A DNA stretch of 41,519 bases from Rhodospirillaceae bacterium. Lineage in GTDB: Bacteria; Pseudomonadota; Alphaproteobacteria; GCA-2731375. Of this stretch, positions 33,645-41,519 are shown piece by piece. Both the position numbers and the translations under genes were made by a program. Positions within the stretch are counted from its first letter, which is position 1. Every line of letters starts with the position of its first letter. Below the pieces are notes generated by a model. That model was not told the DNA's origin, did not search any database, and saw only the letters and a program-made list of their open reading frames with translations. The stretch covers positions 79,660-121,178 of the forward strand of contig PCBT01000023.1 of the NCBI GenBank assembly GCA_002731375.1, in the 5' to 3' direction.

Positions 33645-34510
33645 CGCGCGGCTCCCTTATCGGCGCTGGCGACGCCGGCTGCCAGACCACGGGTAAGATC
33701 AAGTACGGCATCCACGGTTGTCGCCGTTGCCTTGCCCGCATCATCGAGACTATCGCGCAGGACATCGATAAATGCCGTGCCCACCACCGCACCGTCGGCG
33801 ACGGAGGCGATGCCCTTGGCCTGTTCCGGTGTCCGGATGCCAAAACCCACCGCGATGGGCAGGTCGGTATGGTCTTGAATTCGGGCCAATGCCGCGGCCA
33901 CCGTATCGGCATCCGCCGCGCCCGCCCCGGTAATGCCGGCGTAGGAGACGTAATAGACAAAGCCGGACGTATTCGCTATCACCGCCGGCAATCGTTTTTC
34001 ATCCGTAGTCGGCGTGGCCAAACGGATAAAGCTGAGCCCGGCTTCGATCGCAGGCAGGCATAATTCCGCATCTTCCTCGGGCGGCAGATCAACGATGATC
34101 AGGCCGTCGATGCCTGAAGCACTAGCCGCCGCCAGGAATTCCGGTACGCCCATGGCGTGGATCGGATTGTAATAGCCCATGAGCACGATGGGCGTTTCCG
34201 TATCATGTTGGCGGAAATTAGCCGCCATGGCCAAGGTCTTCCTCAAGGTGATGCCGGCGTCCAACGCACGCAAGCCAGCCAGCTGAATGGATGGACCATC
34301 GGCCATTGGGTCCGTAAACGCCATGCCCAGTTCAATAATGTCGGCACCCGCGGCGGGCAGACCAGAGATTATCTTGGCAGAGGTTTCCAAGTCGGGATCA
34401 CCGGACATGATGTAGGTCACCAGGGCGGCACGGCCCTCGCCCCGCAGCTTGGCAAAGCGCGCCTCGATTCGGGCACGGCCGCCATTCTTGGAATTGCGAG
34501 CCGTCGTCAT
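33641..34510 (-). CDS. trpA: Tryptophan synthase alpha subunit
   Basis: A 289-residue TIM-barrel lyase that cleaves indole-3-glycerol phosphate to indole. Glu60 in [12 protein letters not shown] and Asp71 in MADGPSIQ match the two catalytic acids (Glu49 and Asp60 in Salmonella). [18 protein letters not shown] and the phosphate-binding [12 protein letters not shown] are present. The usual PFSDP is AFTDP here, and the loop is [12 protein letters not shown] instead of the more common TGAR form; both are mild variants. The ATG overlaps the trpB stop by 4 nt and its stop overlaps the accD start by 4 nt. Confidence 0.96.
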   Translation of the reverse strand: MTTARNSKNGGRARIEARFAKLRGEGRAALVTYIMSGDPDLETSAKIISGLPAAGADIIELGMAFTDPMADGPSIQLAGLRALDAGITLRKTLAMAANFRQHDTETPIVLMGYYNPIHAMGVPEFLAAASASGIDGLIIVDLPPEEDAELCLPAIEAGLSFIRLATPTTDEKRLPAVIANTSGFVYYVSYAGITGAGAADADTVAAALARIQDHTDLPIAVGFGIRTPEQAKGIASVADGAVVGTAFIDVLRDSLDDAGKATATTVDAVLDLTRGLAAGVASADKGAAR

Positions 34511-35718
34511 ATCTTCACCTTCAGCATTTCAGCCACGGTGAAAATATCCTTGTCGCCCCGGCCGCACATGTTCATAACGATGATATGCTCCTTGGGCAGA
34601 TCAGGCGCGATCTTGGCCACATGGGCCAGGGCATGGGACGGCTCCAGGGCTGGGATGATGCCTTCAAGCCTGCTGCACAGCTGGAATGCCGCCAGGGCAT
34701 CGGCGTCCGTGGCCGAGTCATACTTAACCCGGCCGATGTCGTTCAGCCAGGCATGTTCCGGGCCAATGCCGGGATAGTCCAGGCCGGCGGATATGGAATG
34801 CGCCTCGGTAATCTGACCGTCTTCATCCTGTAGCAAATAGGTGCGGTTGCCATGTAACACCCCAGGCCGCCCGCCGGTTATTGAGGCGGCATGACACCCG
34901 GTCTCGATGCCATCTCCCGCCGCTTCGACGCCTATGATCTCAACGCCTTCGTCATCCAGAAAAGGGTGAAACAGGCCCATGGCGTTTGAGCCGCCACCGA
35001 TACAGGCAACCAGGGTATCGGGCAGGCGCCCCTCGGCCTTGAGGATTTGTTCCTTGGCCTCATCACCAATGACCGATTGAAAATCGCGTACCAGTTCGGG
35101 GTAGGGATGCGGCCCAGCGACGGTACCAATAATATAGAAAGTGTCGGTCACGTTGGTGACCCAGTCGCGTATGGCCTCGTTCAAAGCATCCTTCAACGTA
35201 CGGGAACCGGAGCTGACCGGGACGACTTCAGAGCCCAGCAGCTTCATGCGGAAAACGTTTGGCTGTTGCCGCTCCACATCGACCTCGCCCATGTAGACCG
35301 TGCAGGGCAGGCCGAACAGCGCCGAGACGGTGGCCGAGGCAACGCCGTGCTGCCCCGCGCCAGTTTCGGCGATGATACGGGTCTTGCCCATGCGCTTGGC
35401 CAGCAGGATCTGACCCAGGCAATTATTGATCTTGTGACTGCCCGTATGGTTCAGCTCATCGCGCTTGAAATAGATCTTGGCGCCGCCGATATGCTCGGTC
35501 AGACGCTCGGCAAAATAAAGCGGGCTAGGCCGACCGGCATACTGCGCCAGGTAATAATCCAGTTCCTCGCGAAAGCTGGGGTCAGCCTGGGCGGCGCGAT
35601 AGGCGTCCTCCAGTTCCAGGATCAGGGGCATTAGGGTTTCGGCGGCGAAGCGGCCTCCGTGGATGCCGAAACGGCCGGCGGCATCGGGGCCGGTTCTATA
35701 GGAATTTGGCTTGGACAT
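34507..35718 (-). CDS. trpB: Tryptophan synthase beta subunit
   Basis: A 403-residue PLP enzyme joining indole and serine. Lys96 in [12 protein letters not shown] is the Schiff-base residue, and [30 protein letters not shown] and [16 protein letters not shown] are the expected conserved blocks. ATG at 35718 is chosen ([15 protein letters not shown]); an in-frame GTG two codons earlier is possible, and neither has a strong ribosome site. It lies 30 nt after trpF and overlaps trpA by 4 nt. Complete and normal in length. Confidence 0.96.
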   Translation of the reverse strand: MSKPNSYRTGPDAAGRFGIHGGRFAAETLMPLILELEDAYRAAQADPSFREELDYYLAQYAGRPSPLYFAERLTEHIGGAKIYFKRDELNHTGSHKINNCLGQILLAKRMGKTRIIAETGAGQHGVASATVSALFGLPCTVYMGEVDVERQQPNVFRMKLLGSEVVPVSSGSRTLKDALNEAIRDWVTNVTDTFYIIGTVAGPHPYPELVRDFQSVIGDEAKEQILKAEGRLPDTLVACIGGGSNAMGLFHPFLDDEGVEIIGVEAAGDGIETGCHAASITGGRPGVLHGNRTYLLQDEDGQITEAHSISAGLDYPGIGPEHAWLNDIGRVKYDSATDADALAAFQLCSRLEGIIPALEPSHALAHVAKIAPDLPKEHIIVMNMCGRGDKDIFTVAEMLKVKI

Positions 35719-35748
35719 GTTCACTCAATGTTAGGTCAAGATGCTATG

Positions 35749-36405
35749 TCAGAGGGCCTTGACGGCGTCAAGGAATGCTTTGATGGCGGCGGGATCTTTT
35801 GCCCCTGGGGCACGTTCCACACCGGAGGATACATCAACCGCACGGGCCCCTGCTATACCCACCGCCTGGGCCACATTGCTGGCATCCAGGCCGCCGGACA
35901 GCATCCAGGGTTGTTGCCAATGGCGATGCGTTAGCAGCGTCCAATCGAACACCAGGCCGTTGCCCCCCGGCAGGGCATGGGCGAGATCCTTTGGCGCCTT
36001 GGCATCGAAAAGCAACATATCGGCCACGCCGTCATAGGCGTCGGCGCCATCCAGGTCAGATGCATCGGCGACCTTGATGGCCTTTAAGACAGGTAATCCC
36101 GTCAGAGTTTTGATAGCGCCGACCCGCGCCGGGCTTTCGCTGCCATGCGGCTGGATCAGATCAAGAGGAACCTGGGCCAGAACGCTTTGCAGTAGTGCGT
36201 CATCGGGATCAACGAACAGGCCGACCTTTTTGACTTCCGCCGGGATATGGCGGCTCAGTTCGCGGGCCTGTTCCGGCGTCACGGCGCGGGGTGAGGGCGA
36301 ATAGAAATTCAGGCCCACATAAGACGCACCATTGGCCACGGCGGCATCGGTGGATGCCAAGTCGTTCAAACCACAGATTTTAACTGCTGTCGAAGAAGTC
36401 TTCAT
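35749..36405 (-). CDS. trpF: Phosphoribosylanthranilate isomerase
   Basis: A 218-residue TIM-barrel isomerase for tryptophan synthesis. Cys11 in VKICGLND and Asp191 in AVDVSSGVER are the catalytic base and acid; VGLNFYSPSPRAV and LSGGLDASNVAQA are also typical. The ATG at 36405 fits the family N-terminus, although no ribosome site is seen; the longer frame to 36510 would overlap the lapA gene and is rejected. It starts 76 nt after the lapA stop. trpC, trpD and trpE are not in the window. Confidence 0.94.
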   Translation of the reverse strand: MKTSSTAVKICGLNDLASTDAAVANGASYVGLNFYSPSPRAVTPEQARELSRHIPAEVKKVGLFVDPDDALLQSVLAQVPLDLIQPHGSESPARVGAIKTLTGLPVLKAIKVADASDLDGADAYDGVADMLLFDAKAPKDLAHALPGGNGLVFDWTLLTHRHWQQPWMLSGGLDASNVAQAVGIAGARAVDVSSGVERAPGAKDPAAIKAFLDAVKAL

Positions 36406-36481
36406 GGCGCGGTTTATAGCAAGGGGAAGAGAATTTGTCCCCCTCCGCGCACAGAACTTCCGCTGCGCCGGCCAATCCCAA

Positions 36482-36820
36482 TCAGGCGGCCTTGACCACC
36501 CCGGCCGCATCGCCAGTCGCTGCCATTACCGGGCTGGCCTCGGATGCCTTTTGCTCCTTCTGCATGCCACTTTCCAGCCGGCGCAGGTTCCGCTGCGCCT
36601 CGAGCAGCCGCCCGCGCACCCGTCCGGCTCGTATCCACGCGATCAGCCCGCCGGCGATCAGGCCTAAAAAAATACCTGCAAAGACAAGGCCATAAAGCGG
36701 CGCATCAATACTTACGGGCATGGGATCAAGGGAGATAGTGACGCCTTGACGATTGGCGACGGCGAAGGCCACGAATATCAAAATCAGGGACAGCAGCAGC
36801 AGCCAAAGTAGAAGTTTCAC
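36482..36820 (-). CDS. LapA domain inner-membrane protein
   Basis: A 112-residue protein with two hydrophobic helices (1-21 and about 40-62) flanking a short periplasmic stretch RQGVTISLDPMPVSIDAPLYG, and a basic coiled-coil-like cytoplasmic segment (about 66-95, GRVRGRLLEAQRNLRRLE). This is the LapA/YciS (DUF1049) layout; E. coli LapA helps assemble lipopolysaccharide and regulate LpxC. The start is GTG at 36820 with AGGT 6 nt upstream, 16 nt after ihfB. Its place between ihfB and trpF is conserved in many alphaproteobacteria. Confidence 0.88.
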   Translation of the reverse strand: MKLLLWLLLLSLILIFVAFAVANRQGVTISLDPMPVSIDAPLYGLVFAGIFLGLIAGGLIAWIRAGRVRGRLLEAQRNLRRLESGMQKEQKASEASPVMAATGDAAGVVKAA

Positions 36821-36836
36821 GTAAAGACCTGTTTGA

Positions 36837-37148
36837 CTAGTCGTCGGATTCCGAAGTAGTCCCAGCGCCGGGTACGTTCAAGCGTTCGCGCAATTCCTTG
36901 CCGGTTTTGAAGAAGGGTACGTGTTTTTCCGCCACCGCCACTGAGGCGCCGGTCCGCGGGTTGCGGCCAATGCGCGCCGGCCGGCGCTTCACGGAAAAGG
37001 CTCCAAAGCCACGCAATTCGACCCGGTCGCCCCGGCGCAAGGCGCCCGTGATTTCGTCAAACACCGTTGCCACGATACGCTCGACGTCTCGTTGGTAGAG
37101 GTGTGGGTTTTGTTCCGCAAGACGGGCGATCAATTCAGATTTTATCAT
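36837..37148 (-). CDS. ihfB: Integration host factor subunit beta
   Basis: A 103-residue DNA-bending protein. [27 protein letters not shown] and [10 protein letters not shown] with intercalating Pro64 are the family landmarks, and the C-terminal tail [11 protein letters not shown] is acidic. IhfB pairs with IhfA to bend DNA in transcription, replication and recombination. It sits between sppA (125 nt upstream) and lapA (16 nt downstream). The neighbours rpsA and lapA support the beta rather than alpha subunit. A weak GAG lies 6 nt before the ATG; AGGA lies farther away. Confidence 0.95.
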   Translation of the reverse strand: MIKSELIARLAEQNPHLYQRDVERIVATVFDEITGALRRGDRVELRGFGAFSVKRRPARIGRNPRTGASVAVAEKHVPFFKTGKELRERLNVPGAGTTSESDD

Positions 37149-37273
37149 CTTCGGCTCAATTTTCCTGTTTTTCAGGTGGCCAGTTAGCCCCGCTTAACTC
37201 ATCAGGCAGGGCAGTAAGCGTCAACTTTCTTGAGAATTCATGCCATTATCGAAGTGGAGCACTAATACAGCCA

Positions 37274-38167
37274 TCAAGGTTGCCAAATCGATAACAGACC
37301 GTCAAGGGTAAGTCGTTCATTTTTAAACAGTTTTCCGCCTACCGTGTCAAGCGTCCGGGTGAGCAGGCCAGCTTTTCCCCCCCAGAGCACCTCAGCAACG
37401 GGAACCTCCATTGAAATATCATGCTTGTCCTGCAACCAGAGCCGTGCCGCCCACTCGCCGCCCAAGGCATCAATCAGACGCAACTTGATCGCCTGGCGGC
37501 CGTTGAAAACCCGGCCATCGGCGGCCCTTTGTAATTCCGCCGAGCTGAATTTTCGCCGCTCCCGCACCAGATCAGCGAACCAATTATAGCTATCCTCCAG
37601 CAAAACCTGCAAAGCCTGGCGCACCTCTTCCGAGACCGTCTCGAGTGGTGAAGGCTGCCCCTTCAGGGGTGAACTTTTGAGAGAAAACGGCTTGATACCC
37701 AGCTTATCCAACAAGCCGGTAAACTCCGCCGTTTGGAACAGCACGCCGATGGAGCCTGTCAAAGAAGTTTCCATGGCGACGATATGATCCGCGGCAATGG
37801 CGACGATATAGCCGCCCGATGTACCCATGGTGCCGATCACGGCGACCACCGGTTTCTTTGCCGCGACGCGGCGCAGGGCATGATAGATCTGTTCCGAACC
37901 GGCAGTGGTGCCGCCGGGAGAGTTGATCCGGACGATAACCGCCCGCACCTCGTCCTTGTCCATCAATTTCTTGATCGCTTCACCGCGCTCACGATCTTCC
38001 GAAATGAAGCCATTGATTGACAGACGGGCGATATGGCTTTCGCCCCGATCGTAATACGTGCCAATGCCAACCGCGATCAGCGCCATCACAGCCAGAGCAG
38101 CGGCAAGCCGCCAGAACATCAAACGCCGCTTTAAGCGCCTGCGATCCAGTATGGCATCGGCGTCCAT
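37274..38167 (-). CDS. sppA: Signal peptide peptidase SppA, short form
   Basis: A 297-residue membrane-anchored serine protease with one N-terminal helix (about 18-38). The Ser/Lys dyad is visible: Ser117 in GTMGTSGGY and Lys169 in SSPLKGQPSP, exactly 52 residues apart, the same spacing as Ser147 and Lys199 of Bacillus SppA. IVRINSPGGTTAGSEQIY and LTGSIGVLFQ are conserved family segments. It degrades remnant signal peptides in the membrane. It lies 62 nt after rpsA and 125 nt before ihfB, a location typical of Rhodospirillales. Confidence 0.93.
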   Translation of the reverse strand: MDADAILDRRRLKRRLMFWRLAAALAVMALIAVGIGTYYDRGESHIARLSINGFISEDRERGEAIKKLMDKDEVRAVIVRINSPGGTTAGSEQIYHALRRVAAKKPVVAVIGTMGTSGGYIVAIAADHIVAMETSLTGSIGVLFQTAEFTGLLDKLGIKPFSLKSSPLKGQPSPLETVSEEVRQALQVLLEDSYNWFADLVRERRKFSSAELQRAADGRVFNGRQAIKLRLIDALGGEWAARLWLQDKHDISMEVPVAEVLWGGKAGLLTRTLDTVGGKLFKNERLTLDGLLSIWQP

Positions 38168-38195
38168 TTTGTTTGCGTGAGACTATTGCCGCTGA

Positions 38196-38228
38196 AGCGC
38201 CCGCCCCCTTCGAAAAGGGAGGCGTTTG
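38196..38228 (-). other. Imperfect GC-rich hairpin after rpsA
   Basis: Between the rpsA stop and sppA start, CCCTT and AAGGG pair around CGAA, with further imperfect GC pairing outside. There is no T-run in the minus direction. It could attenuate or stabilise the rpsA mRNA 3' end before sppA; the call is weak. Confidence 0.3.
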
Positions 38229-38229
38229 C

Positions 38230-40161
38230 CTAGCTATCGGCCTTGTCGTCGGAAGTGTCGTCGGAAGCTTCGTCGGAAGCATCCTCGGAAGCATCGGTGG
38301 TTTCATCCGCGCTCTCGGCTGGAGCCTCAGGCTCGGCCTCGGCGTCAGCTTCCGCTACCGGAGCTTCTTCAGCTTCGGCTTCCGGCGCGGCTTCCATTTC
38401 CTCGGGCAAGGTGTCGCCGTAATCAGGTTCGGCATCATCATCCTCGCCCTCATCGTCGGCATTGGCCAATTCACGGGCACGGCCCATGGCTGGTCCAAGA
38501 ATATCGCCGAGGGAGGCACCGGCGTCCGAAGAGCCATATTGTTGCACGGCTTCCTTCTCTTCCTTGATTTCCTGCGCCTTGATGGATAGCGCCAGACGGC
38601 GAGTATTTTTCTCGATCGAGGTGATCTGCGCGTCCAGCTTGTCGCCAACCGAGAAACGTTCGGGCTTTTGCTCCGAACGGTCCCGAGACAGATCGGCCCG
38701 CCGGATGAAGCCGCGCAAACTATCGCCAACCGTGACCTCGATACCACGATCCAGGATCGCGGCCACGGTGCATGTCACGACACTGCCCCGCTTCATGGTT
38801 TCGGCTTCGGCGAAAGGATCGCCACTCAACTGCTTGATGCCTAGGCTGATACGCTCTTTCGAGATATCGATGTCCAACACCTTGGCCGTGACCATGTCAC
38901 CCTTGTTGTAGACACCCATGGCTTCCTCGCCGCCCTTGTCCCAGTCGATGTCGGACATGTGGACCATGCCGTCGAGCTCGAAGCTGAGGCCGATGAACAG
39001 GCCGAATTCGGTGATGTTCTTGACTTCGCCTTCGACTTGGCTGCCCACCGGATGGGCCGCGATGAACTCTTCCCAAGGATTATCCATGCATTGTTTCAAA
39101 CCAAGGCTGACCCGGCGCCGTTCGGGATCCACGTCCAGCACCATGACTTCGACCTGCTGCGAGGTGGAAACGATCTTTCCCGGATGGACGTTCTTCTTGG
39201 TCCAGCTCATCTCGGAGACATGCACCAGGCCTTCGACGCCCGGCTCCAACTCCACGAATGCGCCGTAATCGGTGATGTTGGTAACCCGGCCCGTGAACTT
39301 GGCGCGCAGGGGATATTTCACCTCAATGCCATCCCAGGGATCTTCCAGCAACTGCTTCATGCCAAGGCTAATACGCTGGGTTTCAGCATTGACCTTGATC
39401 ACCTGGACCTTGACCGTCTCGCCGATCGTCAGCGCTTCGGATGGGTGGTTAATGCGCCGCCATGCCATGTCGGTGACATGGAGCAGACCATCGATACCGC
39501 CCAGATCAACGAACGCGCCGTAATCGGTGATATTCTTGACCACGCCCTCCAGCACCTGGCCCTCGGCCAGATTGGCAACCAGTTCGGTACGCTGTACCGC
39601 CCGTGTTACTTCCAGAACGGCCCGGCGCGAGACAACGATATTGCCCCGGCGGCGATCCATCTTCAGGATTTGGAAAGGCTGCGGGATGTTCATCAAAGGG
39701 GTGATGTCGCGCACCGGGCGGATGTCCACCTGGCTGCCTGGCAGGAAAGCCACGGCGCCCGAGAGATCAACCGTGAAACCGCCCTTGACCCGGCCAACGA
39801 TGGAGCCGTCAACCTGCTCACTTTTATCGTAGGCCACTTCCAAATGGTTCCAGGCCTCTTCCCGGCGGGCTTTCTCGCGGCTGATGACCGCATCGCCCAG
39901 GGCATTTTCAATGCGCTCCAGAAACACCTCGATCGCGTCGCCAACGGCGATTTCCTCACCCGCCTTGGCGAATTCGCGGGTGGAGATCCGGCCTTCGGTC
40001 TTCAGACCGACGTCGATCACCACATTATCATTTTCAATCGCCACCACGGTGCCATGCACCACGCGGCCTTCCAGTTGATCCTGGGAAATAAAGCTCTCGG
40101 CTAAAAGCGCCTCGAAATCGTCTTCCGCGCCAAAGCCGGCGCCGGCGTCTGCATCAGTCAT
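38230..40161 (-). CDS. rpsA: 30S ribosomal protein S1
   Basis: A 643-residue RNA-binding protein with six S1 repeats; the classic ITDYGAFVDLGGIDGLLHVTD and ITDYGAFVELEPGVEGLVHVS blocks, read in parts, are clear, as are FIGLSFELDGMVHMSD and ISLGIKQL. S1 helps the 30S subunit bind structured mRNA. After the sixth repeat a tail of roughly 75 residues, almost entirely Asp, Glu, Ala and Ser, makes the protein longer than the 550-570 residues usual for the group; it ends in tetrapeptide repeats (DASD, EASD, DTSD). The start has GGAAAGAG 6 nt upstream. It follows cmk after 150 nt, as in most proteobacteria. Confidence 0.96.
   Translation of the reverse strand: MTDADAGAGFGAEDDFEALLAESFISQDQLEGRVVHGTVVAIENDNVVIDVGLKTEGRISTREFAKAGEEIAVGDAIEVFLERIENALGDAVISREKARREEAWNHLEVAYDKSEQVDGSIVGRVKGGFTVDLSGAVAFLPGSQVDIRPVRDITPLMNIPQPFQILKMDRRRGNIVVSRRAVLEVTRAVQRTELVANLAEGQVLEGVVKNITDYGAFVDLGGIDGLLHVTDMAWRRINHPSEALTIGETVKVQVIKVNAETQRISLGMKQLLEDPWDGIEVKYPLRAKFTGRVTNITDYGAFVELEPGVEGLVHVSEMSWTKKNVHPGKIVSTSQQVEVMVLDVDPERRRVSLGLKQCMDNPWEEFIAAHPVGSQVEGEVKNITEFGLFIGLSFELDGMVHMSDIDWDKGGEEAMGVYNKGDMVTAKVLDIDISKERISLGIKQLSGDPFAEAETMKRGSVVTCTVAAILDRGIEVTVGDSLRGFIRRADLSRDRSEQKPERFSVGDKLDAQITSIEKNTRRLALSIKAQEIKEEKEAVQQYGSSDAGASLGDILGPAMGRARELANADDEGEDDDAEPDYGDTLPEEMEAAPEAEAEEAPVAEADAEAEPEAPAESADETTDASEDASDEASDDTSDDKADS
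38245..38292. repeat. 12-bp tandem repeat in the 3' end of rpsA
   Basis: Four tandem 12-bp units of the type GTCGTCGGAAGC occur at 38245-38256, 38257-38268, 38269-38280 and 38281-38292, with one to three differences between units; a diverged fifth follows. They encode a tetrapeptide repeat of Ala/Thr-Ser-Asp/Glu-Asp/Glu in the acidic tail of S1. Copy number could vary in frame. Confidence 0.75.
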
Positions 40162-40252
40162 CTAAGTCTCTTTCCAATTATCTTTGTCGGCCAACCGGTT
40201 GTATCCGGCGGTCTTGAGCCAAAAGGGGATCTCCGTCAAACCTTCGCAATAT

Positions 40253-40269
40253 CAATAGGGCCCCTATTG
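40253..40269. repeat. Perfect inverted repeat in the cmk-rpsA interval
   Basis: CAATAGGG (40253-40260) and CCCTATTG (40262-40269) are perfect inverted copies with a single central C. They lie 92-108 nt upstream of the rpsA start. A one-base spacer suits a protein-binding palindrome better than an RNA hairpin. The function is unknown; an rpsA control site is one option. Confidence 0.45.
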
Positions 40270-40311
40270 GGAGGAGCCGCGAAGACATATCTGAAAATCG
40301 ATAAAACCGTA

Positions 40312-40962
40312 CTAATCTTCCATACAGGCCGCGACGTACGACCTCACAGCCTGGAACGCGGCCTCTATATCCATTTTTGTGGTGTCGAGCAAGTGCGCAT
40401 CGTCGGCCGCCGCGAGGGGTGATGCGGCGCGTTCGCTATCACGGGCATCGCGGGCTGCCAAATCCGACGCCACCATGGCCAGGCTGACCTCTTCGCCTTT
40501 GCCAACCAGCTCGGCATGACGGCGCTTGGCGCGCGCCTCGACGGAAGCCGTAACAAAGATTTTTACGTCCGCGTCCGGACAGACCACGGTACCGATATCG
40601 CGGCCATCCAATACAGCGCCGGCGGCGTCATCAGGCGGCAAGGTGGCGAAATTCCGCTGATAATCCAACAGTGCCGCGCGCAGGGCCGGCTGCGGCGAAA
40701 TCACGCTGGCGGCTTCACCGACCGCCTCCGCGCGCAAACCAGGATCATCCAGATCCTTCAGACTTACCGCCTGGGCCTGGGCTAACAACGCTGGGATGTC
40801 ATCCAGGGCCTGGCCGTCGCGCAACAGACGCAGGGCTGTGGCCCGATACAAGGCGCCAGTATCAAGATAGGCGAAGCCGAAATGCGCCGCCAATCGCCGG
40901 CCCAGGGTGCCCTTGCCGGCGGCCACAGGACCGTCCACCGCGACCACGATATTCTTGTTCAT
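40312..40962 (-). CDS. cmk: Cytidylate kinase
   Basis: A 216-residue P-loop kinase phosphorylating CMP and dCMP. GPVAAGKGT (11-19), YLDTGALYRA (32-41) and LDGRDIGTVV (118-127) are diagnostic, with the lid region DLAARDARDSERA. The usual phrase GPSGSGKGT is GPVAAGKGT here, a common alphaproteobacterial variant. It lies 10 nt after aroA and 150 nt before rpsA, the standard aroA-cmk-rpsA order. Confidence 0.96.
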   Translation of the reverse strand: MNKNIVVAVDGPVAAGKGTLGRRLAAHFGFAYLDTGALYRATALRLLRDGQALDDIPALLAQAQAVSLKDLDDPGLRAEAVGEAASVISPQPALRAALLDYQRNFATLPPDDAAGAVLDGRDIGTVVCPDADVKIFVTASVEARAKRRHAELVGKGEEVSLAMVASDLAARDARDSERAASPLAAADDAHLLDTTKMDIEAAFQAVRSYVAACMED

Positions 40963-40972
40963 TAATCCGCCT

Positions 40973-41519
40973 CTATACGTTTTCTATCCGGGCGCCCAAG
41001 CCTGTCATCAATTCGGCAAAGCCGGGGAAGGACGTTTCGATCATTTCGCAACCCGCGACCCGCACCGGCCCCCGGGCACCAAGTCCATAAATCAGGAAAG
41101 ACATGGCGATGCGGTGATCCATTTTCGTATCGATGCAAACACCGGCCTTGGCGGTCGCCGGGCCATCATGGCCCTGCACGATCAGGCCATCCTCCAATTC
41201 CTCCACCACCACGCCAAGGGCGGATAGACCCTTAGCCATCGCCGCGATGCGATCGCTTTCCTTGACCCGCAATTCACCTATACCTCGCATCACCGTGGGG
41301 CCCTTGGCAAAAGCGGCCAGGGTAGCCAGGATAGGATATTCATCGATCATTGCTGGTGCGCGCTCGGGCGGCACCTCGATGCCATGAAGTTGGCCATGGC
41401 GCACACACAGATCGGCAATTGGTTCACCCTGATCCTGGCGGCGGTTTTGTTCAGTGATTTGTGCGCCCATATCACGCAAGGTATCCAGCAGCGCGGCCCG
41501 CAGGGGGTTCAGGCCAACG
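40973..41519 (-). CDS. aroA: 3-phosphoshikimate 1-carboxyvinyltransferase, C-terminal part (cut by window edge)
   Basis: The visible 181 residues form the C-terminal part of EPSP synthase, which joins phosphoenolpyruvate and shikimate 3-phosphate in chorismate synthesis. MIDEYPILATLAAFAKG holds the catalytic Asp/Glu pair, ELRVKESDRIAAMAKGL is the phosphoenolpyruvate-binding segment, and MDHRIAMSFLIYGL follows. The frame stays open to the window edge, so the N-terminus lies outside. The stop is 10 nt before the cmk start. Confidence 0.95.
   Translation of the reverse strand, partial: VGLNPLRAALLDTLRDMGAQITEQNRRQDQGEPIADLCVRHGQLHGIEVPPERAPAMIDEYPILATLAAFAKGPTVMRGIGELRVKESDRIAAMAKGLSALGVVVEELEDGLIVQGHDGPATAKAGVCIDTKMDHRIAMSFLIYGLGARGPVRVAGCEMIETSFPGFAELMTGLGARIENV

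Noticed and set aside
32502..33878. A 458-codon plus-strand open frame opposite folC, accD and trpA
   Set aside because: It is antisense to well-supported conserved genes, has no family-like motifs, and is the kind of shadow frame that GC-rich codon use creates.
38959..40104. A 381-codon plus-strand frame opposite rpsA
   Set aside because: It mirrors the repeated S1 domains and is rich in His, Asp and Gln as expected from reverse reading; no ribosome site or homology is apparent.
1..41519. CRISPR arrays, insertion sequences, prophage or integron signatures
   Set aside because: No regularly spaced direct repeats, transposase or integrase motifs, or attachment-site pairs were seen anywhere in the window.

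Overview
This window reads as a chromosomal segment of an alphaproteobacterium, most likely Rhodospirillales-like. The evidence is the block aroA-cmk-rpsA-sppA-ihfB-lapA-trpF-trpB-trpA-accD-folC facing murU-addB-addA-trxA, the AddAB recombination nuclease instead of RecBCD, a DUF1127 gene beside a GcvA-type LysR regulator, and moderately high GC. I see no phage, plasmid, integrase, insertion sequence, CRISPR array, rRNA or tRNA. The species cannot be named from the sequence alone.

Layout. 1-2.4 kb: the 5' end of asd, a GcvA-like LysR regulator, a divergent DUF1127 gene with a LysR-type operator between them, and an outer-membrane beta-barrel protein. 2.4-7.4 kb: a compact six-gene minus-strand operon (SDR, flavin reductase, class IV aminotransferase, sulfotransferase-like protein, ZnuA, crotonase). 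7.4-12.5 kb: a GNAT acetyltransferase, a decayed C-terminal fragment of a TPR/cyclase-type gene, a TauD-type dioxygenase, then a plus-strand run of FAD-linked oxidase, aldo/keto reductase and type I isopentenyl-diphosphate isomerase. 12.5-20 kb: acyl-CoA and lipid metabolism, with a tandem pair of acyl-CoA dehydrogenases, a third paralogue, a DMT transporter, a nitronate-monooxygenase-like flavoprotein, and a thiolase-like protein paired with a DUF35 zinc-ribbon/OB-fold protein. 20-23.6 kb: a class III aminotransferase, a strong hairpin, two very small minus-strand genes (47 and 49 codons), an SDR without the catalytic tyrosine, and a small membrane protein. 23.7-31.3 kb: murU, addB, addA, trxA. 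31.3-41.5 kb: the long housekeeping run from aroA (entering from the right edge) down to folC, all on the minus strand.

How the genes work together. The right third is core metabolism: chorismate and tryptophan synthesis (aroA, trpFBA), CMP kinase, ribosomal protein S1, IHF beta, a signal peptide peptidase, the acetyl-CoA carboxylase beta subunit and folate polyglutamylation, much of it with 4-nt start/stop overlaps. The left two thirds are accessory catabolic genes centred on acyl-CoA chemistry. No clearly new multi-gene defence or mobile system is visible. The observations most worth a second look are the translationally coupled sulfotransferase-like/aminotransferase pair in which the aminotransferase lacks the usual PLP-binding Glu, the predicted 16-residue secreted cysteine-rich peptide, the gene remnant antisense to the GNAT 3' end, three enzymes lacking a canonical catalytic residue (thiolase Cys, nitronate monooxygenase His, SDR Tyr), and a long acidic, repeat-bearing tail on ribosomal protein S1.
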